Shown here in pieces: positions 42,074 through 52,009 of a DNA stretch of 64,000 nt (positions are counted from its first letter, which is position 1; each line of letters begins with the position of its first letter). This DNA comes from Micractinium sp. NFX-FRZ. Taxonomy: Eukaryota; Chlorophyta; Trebouxiophyceae; Chlorellales; Chlorellaceae. Location: positions 186,001 through 250,000 of the forward strand of contig JAPTJF010000008.1 in NCBI GenBank assembly GCA_029339195.1, written 5' to 3'. The notes beneath the pieces were generated by a model. That model had not been told where the DNA came from. It saw nothing but the letters and a program-made list of their open reading frames with translations, and made no database searches. The position numbers and the translations under genes were made by a program.

Positions 42074-45000
42074 CTAGAATCCGGAGAGGAAAGCGCGGCC
42101 GCCTGCCTGAACCAGTAGTGATGCATCTGCGTCGTTCAGCTGCCGCCCCGCAGCGCATTGCTCCCTCACAAAGTTGACCGCCAGGCGCAGCATGGCGGGC
42201 TGCGTGCACACTGCGGCAGGGAGGGTGGGGCAGGGAGGGCAGGGGAGGGGGAGATGATCAGCTGGGGGAGGGGAGGGAGAGGAGCAGAGGGGAGGGCGGG
42301 GGGCTGCTGCCCGCAGCGCCGAGGCGACCTGCGTGCGTGCTGCGCCTGGGAGGGCGGGGAACAGGTTGGTTACATGGGACGTGTCATCCCTGTCGCAGCA
42401 TGACACAGCGTGAGGGACCAGAGGCGAGATGGAGGGAGGGCCAACAGACAAGCCAAGGGCACCCCCAGCAGCCGCGCATGCTGTCCCGCAGCAGCACCTG
42501 CATCCATTCACCCAACCCACCCGGCCACGCACATGAGGTCAGGACACGTGGCATGCTCTGGCATGCGCACGCCACAACTGCACATGCCGGGCCGCCCAAC
42601 CACGTGCTCACCAGCATCAACACACACGCGCACACATGCAACGCCCTCCCCACCCACCCCACCCACGCACTCGTCAGGAAGCTGCGCTGGCCGTCTATCG
42701 TCGACTGCAGCGGGTCGGCCCCGTGGCGCAGCAGCAGTGACAGGATGCGCAGCCGCTCGTCGAGGTCCTGTTGTGTTGTAGGGGGGAGGGGGAGGGGGAG
42801 GGGGAGGGGGAGGGGGTGAGGGTTGGCTGGAGGAGGAGGGAGCGAAGAGTGGGGAGAGGCATAGTGGGAGGGGCAAGCAAAGTTGGGGCGGGAGTGTGCG
42901 GGAGTGTGGTTCGGTTGAGGGGTGAGGGAAAGGGTAAGGGCCGAGGGAAGGCAGGCAGCAGAGGGAGCAAGGTGCAGGTGCTCGCCAAGTTCCTGCCTGC
43001 AATGTGTTTGTGTTGGGGAAGGGGGCCAGAGGGCGGAGCAGAAGAGGAGTCGGTGGGTGCGCCGCACAGGCGCCCCTCTGGTTTTCACAAACAGCCGAGC
43101 GGCAGGGAAGAGGTGAGGTTTGTGGGGCGAGGGAGGAGAGGGGAGGGTGGAGCGGGAGAGGGGAGGAGAGGAGCGGGCACGGGCACGGGCCAAAGCTGCA
43201 CACGCGGCAGGGGGAGGAGGATGGGGGGCTGCCGGGAGGGGGATGGAGGGGCAGGGTATGGGCTCATAGCACAGGGAGGCACAGGGCTGTGGAGGGGGCA
43301 GCAGGGGGGGCGGCTGGCGGCTGGGGTGTGCCCAGGAGGAAGATGGTATGGTAGCTGAGCTGGTGCCGTTGGCAGAGTTCCTATCCTCACCCCCACGCCT
43401 TCGTCCTGTAACTTCCTTCGCCTTCTTTAAAAGGAAGGCGGCGGCTCACCTGTATCATGGCCGCCACGTCATTGCTGCTGCTGTGCACGCTGCCGCCGCA
43501 GCTCATGCTGCCGTGGGTGCTGCCGCCGCCGCCGTTGCTGCCGCCGCCGTTGCTGCCGCCGCCGCCGTGCGTGCTGCCGTTGCCGCCGCCGTTGCCGCCG
43601 CCGTTGCTGCCGCCGTTCATGCCGGCACTTGTGATGCCGGGGCTGCCGTGGTAGCCGCCCAGTATTGCCGGCGGGTCTAGCGAGGGGGGCGGCGGCGCGG
43701 GGGAGGCGACAGCTTCGTAGAAATGCACCAGCAGGGGCAGCCCTCCGATGCGCACGCTTGCCAGGGCACCGCTGTCCAGCAGTATCCGCGTCACCTCGTA
43801 GTTCTACGGGTGTTGTTTGGGGGGGTGGGAGGGCAGGAGGCGGCGGCGGCGGTGAGGGGCGATGCGGTGCGGGGGTGTATGCTGGAGCGGGGGCGGCGTC
43901 GGAGAGTGGTGTGGTGTGGGGGGTAGGGGACGGGAGTGGGAGGCCTCCGAGGGAGAGGGTGCCACAAAGAGAGGAGAGAGCTGCCACTGTGCAGATGTTC
44001 AATCTGCTGGCCCGTGGTTCTTTGGAGAGGAGAGGGGAGGGGCCGCATCACCGGAGGGCCAGCAATGGGAGGGGTGTGAGGGGGTGGGCGAGGGCAAGGG
44101 AATTCATGCTCTGGGTGCGAGGCAAGGGAAGTTGCGGGGAAGCTGGGTGGCCAGGAAGCTTAGTGGGCAGGTGGCCTCCCCGGTACACGGGTGACATGTG
44201 GGTGAGCCCAGGCAGAGTGCCAGGCAGGGCGGGGCAGCTCTGCCGCTTGAACGGGCCAGCGGGCAGGCCCTGCTGCTGGCGAGCTTGCTGCACAGCTGGC
44301 CTCCAGTGAGTGCCCTTGGGTGGCAGGGCCCCTCGGGGGGCGGGCCCTGCAGGCTGTGCGGGCGGGCAAAGCTGGCCTGGCAGCTGTCCGTATCGCCCCA
44401 CCCCACCGAAATCTCACCTGCTGCCGCACGGCAATCACCAGCGGTGACATGTGTGACACACCTGCAGGCACACAGCCAGGCAGGCAGGGGGTGGGCGCAT
44501 TGAGGGTGGGGCCACGGAGCGCTGATGCGCCCGCTAGGCAGGTGCCGGCGTGCCTGCTGTGCCAGCGAGGCGCCGGCTGCTTCGCCCGCAGGCGCCCCAC
44601 CACTGCGCAGGCCAGCACGACTTCGGGGCGAAGCCCCGCCCACTGGCACTGGCATCAGAGGGAGGGAAACACAAGGCACAGGCAGGCGGCGGCAGCGCAC
44701 CGTCGACGCTGATGCCGGCAGCGGCAAGCACGTAGCAGTCGGAGGAGGGCAGCTCCGCTACTATGAACTGGCCCGGCGCGCCAGCTCTCAGCAGCTGCGC
44801 CGTGATGTTCTTCTTGCCCATTTTGACCGCCGCGAACAGCATGGCTGCCTTGGACAGAGGCCAGGTGCCAGCAGGGTAGGCGGCGGCGAGCACCTCCAGC
44901 AGGTGGCCCACCACAGCAGACTCGCCCGAGCAGATGGCGTCGAGGATGGCACCGCCGCAGGCTGAAAGCGAGGTGGTGGTGCCGCTAGAGACGGCAGACA

Positions 45001-45121
45001 TGCACGGGAGCCGCCAGCCGGGCCGGCGGCCGCGGCTGGAGGGGGTGGGTGGGGGGTGGGGCACGTCTGGCACGTCTTCGGGCGCTCTGAGGGCCGTAGA
45101 GAGGAATGTGAAGCCTAGCAT
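42074..45121 (-). CDS. Ankyrin-repeat protein (paralogue 2, five exons)
   Basis: Exons 45121-44701, 44461-44418, 43803-43450, 42767-42671 and 42210-42074 join in phase to 350 residues, against 347 in the copy at 4045-5374. Matching blocks include AAMLFAAVKMGKKNITAQLL, SHMSPLVIAVRQQ, a repeat around LRILSLLLRHGADPLQ, and a C-terminal exon MLRLAVNFVREQCAAGRQL ending GRAFLSGF. The last exon is exactly 137 nt in both genes. Between repeats lies a Gly/Asn/Ser-rich insert (GGSNGGGNGGGNGSTHGG) made by a GCCGCC/GTT microsatellite. Function is unknown beyond likely protein binding. Start choice: the first ATG in an open frame long enough to match the N-terminus of the paralogue. Confidence 0.85.
42780..42818 (+). 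repeat. (GGGGGA)n tract in an ankyrin gene 2 intron
   Basis: About six GGGGGA units sit just upstream (minus strand) of the exon starting at 42767, forming a C-rich acceptor-side tract on the transcript. Confidence 0.9.
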
Positions 45122-46492
45122 CAGCTTCAGGCTGGCCCATTGGGCTCCAAGGGGCCCACAACAGCGAGCAGCAACATCGCGCGCTTGCTGAGATGCATGC
45201 TGCGCTCGGGGAGGTGCAAGGAAGCTGCATTGCTCCGAGTGAAATGTCGGACATTATTTCGATTTAAGGTCCGTATGCTATCTAGAAAACGAAAGGAGTC
45301 CAGCCGAGGTACGGTGGGGACGGGACCGGAGAGCGCGCGAATGCGTTGGCCGCGCTGAAGCGTGGGCCGCGCTGAGTCCTCGCATGCTGGACGCCAGGCG
45401 GCCTAAACCGTTCGAAGGCGGCCGGCCATGCCGCCAGGAGCTCCTGCCACCACGTGCCTTGCTGGCGCCGCTCCGTGGAGCCCGTCACAGGCTGCCCTCG
45501 GGCAGGCAGGCGGAGTTTCTCCAGTCCGCAGGTCTTCCAGCAACGTGCACTACCTCTGTGAGCACAGAAGGGCACCCTTTGATCTGCAAGAGGCTCCCAC
45601 CTCATGCTCAAACACAAGGGGGTTAAAAGGCTTGAGAGGCGCATGCCAATGCAACAGAGCGGGGCAGGCAGCACCTCAGTTATCTTTTCAAGCGCAAGCA
45701 AGGAAGAAGAAACCTCGTAGGAATATATGGTGGTGCATAACACTCCAGAGCGCTCACTGTGCAACCCTTATGCCATTGCTGCTCAAGAGGCACTTTAGTG
45801 GCGTCAGGGCTGGCGTCATGCCGCCATCAGCAGCGCATGGAATTGAAAGTAGCAGGGTGTCCCGCCCTCACCATATGGTTGGCCCCCCGTATCTCTCCCA
45901 CCGGGTCCTTGTAGCGCTATCCCCACCTTCCTGGCCGGCAACAGTTGCGTTCCATTTCGTACTGATCTGGCCACCGGGGCGCTATTGCCTCGTCTCACTG
46001 CCCGCCCAGCTTCCTGCTTTGCCTTCGCCTGTGGTGTGCATGCTTTCATTCACTTGATTGTATGTACCCCGGGTACGTGTAGTACCGCAGCGCGTGTAAA
46101 CCCCCAAAACAACAGTTGCGTTCCATTTCTGTGGGTGGCAGACTTCCACACTTGAGGAACAGGCGGCGGGGGCGCCCGCGCAGCGCCGGCACAGGCACAT
46201 TCACCTCACTAGGCTCTGCGCTAGTGTAACAGAACTCCAGTGTGTAAAATAATGTGCCTCAACAGGCAGAAAAGATTGGCTGGGCGAAGATGTTGCCACT
46301 GCCGTTGCTGGCACACCAGGGTGACAACGGCGGCGGCAGCGGTACAGGAAGGCCACCCTGGCATGCCATTCGTTGGCTCCTGCCTGCTTGTGCCCTCGTC
46401 GCGGCCCATTACTACGCACCTTGTGGGCTGCTCGAGGCGCAGCTGGTGCCCGGGGCCAGCTGGTGCAACGGGAACCTCCCCGTCGCCCGGCC
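45122..46492. promoter_or_regulatory. Divergent intergenic region, ankyrin gene 2 / GT61
   Basis: 1.37 kb between divergent genes, less GC-rich than average. Apart from the 20-bp direct repeat listed separately, I see no coding or RNA feature. Confidence 0.5.
45939..46129. repeat. 20-bp direct repeat in intergenic DNA
   Basis: CAACAGTTGCGTTCCATTTC occurs at 45939-45958 and again at 46110-46129, start to start 171 bp. The sequence between is unrelated. Confidence 0.9.
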
Positions 46493-49400
46493 ATGGCTGC
46501 CCGTGCCTGGCTTTTGCGGCTGCTACCAGCCGCAGCGGTGATGATAGCAATGTCAGCAGTGACAGCTGCTGAGAAAGAGGTGCGCCGCAGTTTGCCACTC
46601 AACTAGCTCTTTTGGAGGTCCGCTGCCTTCCGCAAGTGCGTGTGGCCATTTCGTGTGACGCACGTGCCCAGCATTGCAGTTGTGATGCACAGCGCGCTCC
46701 ACTGGCAGCGGTTGCCAGGCAGGTGGCGCCAGACGGCCTCCGCTGCCGCCGCTGCCGCTGTTTCCTGCCATCCCTGCCCGTTGCCACAGCTGCTCAAGAA
46801 CGACAACCCGGCCTCACCGCTGTATACCTCCATGCGTTGTGCAGGGACGACCAAACCTGCTCCCCTCCTCGGTGACATGTGTCGAGGCTGGGTCACTGCC
46901 GCCGAACAGCAAGCCTGGCTTCTACCGCCCTTGCACCTTCCGCAACCTCTACCTCTGGAATGGGGCAGCCCACTACATCGTTCAGGGTGAGGCTGTGCCG
47001 GGGCACACGTGGTGTGACCGCATCTGCTTGCATGACCGTGGCAGAGCAGTCGGGCATGTGCAGGGGTGGGTGCAGGTGGTGGCAGTCTGGCCAAACTGTG
47101 TGATTGAGCCGCCACGCGTTGCAGCGCCAAGGCACAGTCACTCTAAGGCACAGCCCAGGTGCAGGCAGCCAGCTGCTGCTTTTGTCCCACTTTGCTTTGT
47201 CCAGCACGACGCGCGACCCGCCTGGCGCTGCTCTGCCCAGCACCCAGCTGCCTGCCCTGCCTGCCCTGCCTGCCCTGCCTCCTCCTCACAATCTGCCCCC
47301 CTGGCACTCTGCTGGACATTTCCCGGCACCCCTTGCCTCCCTGCCTCCCGTGGTCCACCTTCCCATTCCTCTAGCACCCTGCGGCGAGCCTTCCTGCCGC
47401 ATCACTTCCCCTCCCCTCCCCTTATCATCGCATCCCATCTGTAGATGGTGCGGAGCCTCCAGACCTCTCACAGCTGGGCCTCCGATTTGAGGTGTGGTCC
47501 AAAAAAGAAAACAGCAGCACCGCTCTGGGCTTCATGCGCACAACCACCGCCGCCGAGTTCAGCCGGCTGCTGGCCGCGGGCACGCCCGCGGGGGGCCCGC
47601 GGGGCGGGCAGGGCAGGCAGCGGCAGGCGGCACAGGCGCAGGCGACACCAGGGGCCACCCCAGAGGAGGAGGTCATCCCGCGCGCATACCTGTGGAAGGG
47701 TGCGCTGTGCGTGCTGTGCCATGCGCCCTGCGCTGTGGTCTGCTGTGGCGCCTCGTGTGCTGGCCGACTGAAGGGGCGCGCTGTGCTTGCTGCACGCTGT
47801 TCACAGGATGTGCTCAACCATTGGAGGGGCGCTTTGCATGCAGAGCCTCGAGGCTGGCGGGGCAGCATGGGCAGCCTCACTCTTCGGGCCATCTGGCGGG
47901 CTGCTTTGCCCCCCAAATCCCCACATCTCTCCACCCACCCCTGCCGCTGCAGCGCGTGGCGTGACCCCCAGCCAGCACCTGGGGCCCTGTGACCTCCCCT
48001 CATCTGGCAAGGCCGGGAAGTCAAAGTGAGCTGCGCTGTGGGCTGGCAGGCGGGCTAGCTGGCAGGCCAACTGGTGTGCGGGTGGGCTTGCCGGCAGGCT
48101 GCTAGCTGGTTGGCGGGCGGGCGGTTGAGCTAGCTGGCGGGCTGCTAGCTGGCTGGATGGCTGGCAGCGGCAGCAAGTGGCAGCAGGAGGGTGGAGGGAT
48201 GCAGCAGCAGTCGGCTGGGGGCGTCATACCAGAAAGTAGGGATGAAGCAACATGGGGAAAGGCAAGCAGGCAGAGTGCCTGGCCCTGCTATCCGTGTACA
48301 AGTCCGCCTGCCACGGGTTGCGCCCTCATGCATGCATGACCCTCATGCGCCCCCATGCACGCAGCTATGGCCACTTCAGTGCAGAGTGGATGCCCCCCCT
48401 CTACATGACGCTCTGCGAGCAGTTTGGTGAGCCGCCGCCTCTGCATTGGCATGCAAACACTCAGCCCGCCTCGTCTTCCGCAGCAGCACATACAAGTGGA
48501 TCAGAACGATCAAGCTCGTAACAGCCATTGCACCTGCCCAACCACAAAGTAAAGAAGTTTGCAGCCCAGCAGGCCCCCTCGCCTGCGCGCCGCCGCCCAT
48601 GCCCCCACCGCCCCCTCAAGCGCTTCCCCCTGCAGCCGCACCCCAGCCATCCCCAGCCAGCCCCGCCCCCCTTCGCACTGCCACGCATGCAGGCCACTGC
48701 TCCTATGCAGACCGTGCCCGCCTGCGCATCATCGATGTGCAGCCAAAGCACTGCAACGCGCTGGAGAACTACCCTCCTTTCTACCAGGAGCAGCTTGCCT
48801 GCCTGTCCGGCAGCCCCCTGCAGCACATCGCCGGCGCCAGCCTGCGCGGGCGGCTGGTGCGGGTGCAGGAGGCCTGGGTGGGGCTGGGCCCCCGCTGCCG
48901 AGGGATCGTGGGCGGGTGCTACGCCGCCGGCAGCGGGCGGGCGCCGCCCACGCCTGCGCTGCTCACCGGCTGGCGCCGCCTGCTGGGGCAGTGCTTTGGC
49001 GCGCAGCTGGAGGCGCCGGCGCCCCTGAAGCCTGCACAGCTCCTGTTTGTGGACCGCCACTATGCCAGCGGAAGGTGGGAGGGCACCACAAGCACTGGGC
49101 GGTTCGGGGTCGGGCGGACCGAGGGACTGCCGGGCAGCACCGCCCGCCGCCTGCGCGCGGTGGCCCGAACGCACACACACATGCTACCAGGGTGCATGCC
49201 GTCTGGCTGCCTGCCGCTGCCGCTGCTGCTGAACCTGGACTGATTGGCGCGGCGCTGCGCTGCCTCACCCCGCCCGTGCTGTGCTGTGCTGTGCCTGCTG
49301 TGCTCCCCCTGCGCCAGCAGGCACCTGCTAAACATCAACAGCATCGTGCGTGCACTGCGCAGCCGTTACCCCCCACATCTTGTCCAAGTGAAGCTTGCTT

Positions 49401-51269
49401 ACATGGAGGTAAGGTATTGGCCCCACGCTGTCGCTGTGCTGCATTCCCCTCCTCTCTCACTCTGCCGCTCTGCCAGCCCTGCCGTGCGCGCACCCAGCCC
49501 ACCGCCTCCCACCTCCCCCATCGCCCCTCCTCTCACGCTGCGCCTCTGCAACCCTGCCTCGTGCACTTTTCCCACCCAGCCCCCACCGCATTCACACGAA
49601 ATGCAGCGCCGAGCGGGGCGGAGGCGGGACGTGGGCGCCTCCCGCCGGCGGCGCCGGCGCCTCGCTGGACACAGACACACACAAATGCGCACCACCCCCG
49701 ATCCTGTGCAGGGCCTGACGGTGCGGCAGCAGGCAGCGCTGTGGTCGGCCTCCACCGTGGTGCTGCACATGCACGGGGCGGCGCTGGGCAACTACTTCTT
49801 TCTCCCGGCGCATGCCGTGGCGGTGCAGCTGTCGGCGCTGCCGGACGGGCAGGGGCAGTACAACCCAACCAAGTACACCAACCAGCTGGTAGGGAGGCTT
49901 GGGTGTGGGACACGGCTGGGGCTGGGGGGCAAGCCAATCAGCTGGTGATCAGGGCTGGGAGGTATGGCTGGCGGGCGGCCAAACGGGTGGGTGGCTGAGC
50001 GGATGCCTGCCTGGGGCGCACAGAAGTTGGGCGGGCAGGCGGGGCCACTGTTGGGTGCGTGCTGAGTGGCGGGCGTGAGCAGCACCGCCGTGCCTTTGCA
50101 CCTCGCTCCCCCACCCTGCCCTGCCCTGCCTGGTTCCTGCAGGCGAGTGACCCGACAGGCGTGCGCGCCGCCGCCTTGCCGTGTCACCTCACCTCCCGCC
50201 CCGCCCCGCCCTGCCCTGCCCGCCCGTCTTCCGCTGCAGGAGAGTGACCTGGCAGGCGTGAGCGACATTGCTGTCATCGACTGGGCCAACACACAGCCCT
50301 CCCATGTGCATCTGAACACGGAGCACGTGTCATCCACGTACGCTCGCAAGCCCCAGGTGGCTCGATTTGTTGAAAACAGGCAAGCACTGCCTGCCCTGAT
50401 TGGCTTCCATACCTTGCCGTCGTTGGCTTGCTTCCCACGAGGCAGAAGCCGGGGCCTGCTGGGCTGGCTACCTGATGCACGCTGTTATGCGTGCATGGCT
50501 TGCTTGGGGCAGGGAGGGAGGGGGCCAAGTGGGCTGTGGTGTGCGGCGTGTGGCAGCTGCCATTTCATCCAAATGTGTCTGCCCCCTGCCCTGCCCCCTG
50601 CCCGCTCCTCCACCCCACCCCGCCTGCGGCAAGTTCACCGCCAACCGGCGCCTCACAACACGCCAGCTCAGCCACGCTACTCAAATTTATTGCTGCCCGC
50701 ACCTCCACCCCGCCTGCAGGGCCGCCTATGGCGAGTTCACCGCCACGTGGCGCTGCCCCCGCGGTCTCAGCCGGGATCTGCAGGCCGCCTGCACCTCCCT
50801 GCTCCTCAACCTCCACCTCGTCATCGACCCAGCCGTGGCAGTCAACATCACAGACGCTGCCCTCAGGCGTGCGTTCAAGAAGCAAGGCAAGCGGTTCCCA
50901 GCGCTCACGGACGGCGACGGCGGCGGCGGGGGAGAAGCAGGGGGGAAAGGAGGTGGCGGCGGCGCGGCAGGGCAGGGGCCAGCGGAGCAGCGGCAGGGGC
51001 AGGAGGAAGAGCTGCGGCAGCAGGAGGCAGGCGACCAGCAGCGGCAGGGGCAGCAAGTGGGTGAGCAGCAGCAGCAGCAGGGAATAGCGGTGGGCGTGGC
51101 GGGAGCAGAGCTGCGGGTGCTGGGGCGGCTGCAGACGGAGGGCGGGCTGCACCTGCTGGTGGCCGGCATTGCGGTGGGCTCTCTGGCCGTGCTGGGATTG
51201 TTTGCTGCTGGCAGGCTGATACCTCGGCGCAGGGGCTGGCCCCCGCTGCGGCCCTTGATTGATAAGTAA
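46493..51269 (+). CDS. GT61-like glycosyltransferase with C-terminal membrane segment
   Basis: Ten exons are proposed: 46493-46579, 46845-46986, 47445-47699, 47953-48025, 48365-48426, 48693-49074, 49321-49408, 49712-49888, 50240-50379 and 50720-51269 (651 residues, all phases agree). An N-terminal hydrophobic signal/anchor (LLRLLPAAAVMIAMSAVTAA) is followed by PGFYRPCTFRNLYLWNGAAH, SNYGHFSAEWMPPLY (GHF at 188-190), LLNINSIVRALRSRYP, and the family mark STVVLHMHGAALGNYFFLP (HGA at 384-386). GT61 (DUF563) enzymes act in the Golgi on glycoproteins or wall polysaccharides; the sugar is not predictable here. The Gln/Gly-rich tail ends in a second hydrophobic segment (LLVAGIAVGSLAVLGLFAAG, ~614-633) and a basic end. 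The intron after 50379 appears to be GC-AG (AACAG|GCAAGC). The first two exons are less certain. Confidence 0.85.
50143..50170 (+). repeat. Ghost acceptor copy of GT61 exon 9
   Basis: CCTGCAG followed by GCGAGTGACCCGACAGGCGT mirrors the exon 9 start GAGAGTGACCTGGCAGGCGT (from 50240), 97 bp upstream. Confidence 0.85.
50615..50660 (+). repeat. Ghost copy of the GT61 exon 10 start
   Basis: CCCCGCCTGCGGCAAGTTCA plus CCGCCAACCGGCGCCTC resembles the start of exon 10 (CCCCGCCTGCAGGGCCGCC through GCGAGTTCACCGCCACGTGG), about 95 bp upstream, with a small deletion and loss of the AG. Confidence 0.75.
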
Positions 51270-52009
51270 ATGCCGCCAGCTGTCCACTGTTGCAAGCTGC
51301 CTGCCTGCCAGGGCGGTTCGTATGAAAGGCATGCCACACGGCGGGGTGATTCGAGGCACTCTTTGGAAACCCAAACAGATAGGAAAGGGCGTGAGAAGCG
51401 ATCAGACGAGGTGAAAGTGAAGGGCCCCGTCACAAGCGAGAGGGATGAAATACAATCGGATGCAAACATACACACGGGGCAGTGGGGCAGCGTGCACAGC
51501 GCGGAGCCAGTGCAGCAAGAGCAGCCGACGGTATGGTAGCCTGTCCTTCAGGCCATTAGAGGCAAGGGGGCTGGCCTGCCGACCCGTCGCCATTGGAAGC
51601 CGGGGCGCAGGCGTTCCTCCCAGCTCCCAGCCGCCGCCACCGCCACTCCTCCTTTGCACAGCAACGCTGGCCGAGGGGAGTGCTGCCAGCTGTCGAAAGC
51701 ACGGCCCCTCTGACGATCAACTCAACACAGCAACACAGCGGCTGAGTGACACCAGCAGCTAGCTGTGTGCCGGCACGAAGGGGGCGCGGGGGCTGTGGCC
51801 CTCCTTGTGCACCACCTGCGGTAGCTTGGTGGACGGGCACACAAAGGGAGGGCCCGCAGAGTCAGCTCATCCGCAAGTTTTCGAAGCTGTGCAGACACGC
51901 ATGCTTGCCAGGAGCGGAGGTGGCTGGCAAGCGCGGCTGGGCGGGAGGCGCCCGCCGACTCAAGTATGCCCAACTATCGCCTCCTCCTTGTATTGGGATG
52001 AAGCAGGGT
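51270..52009. other. Convergent spacer, GT61 / DJ-1
   Basis: 740 bp of 3' flanks. No TGTAA found on either strand and no coding frame of interest. Confidence 0.5.
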
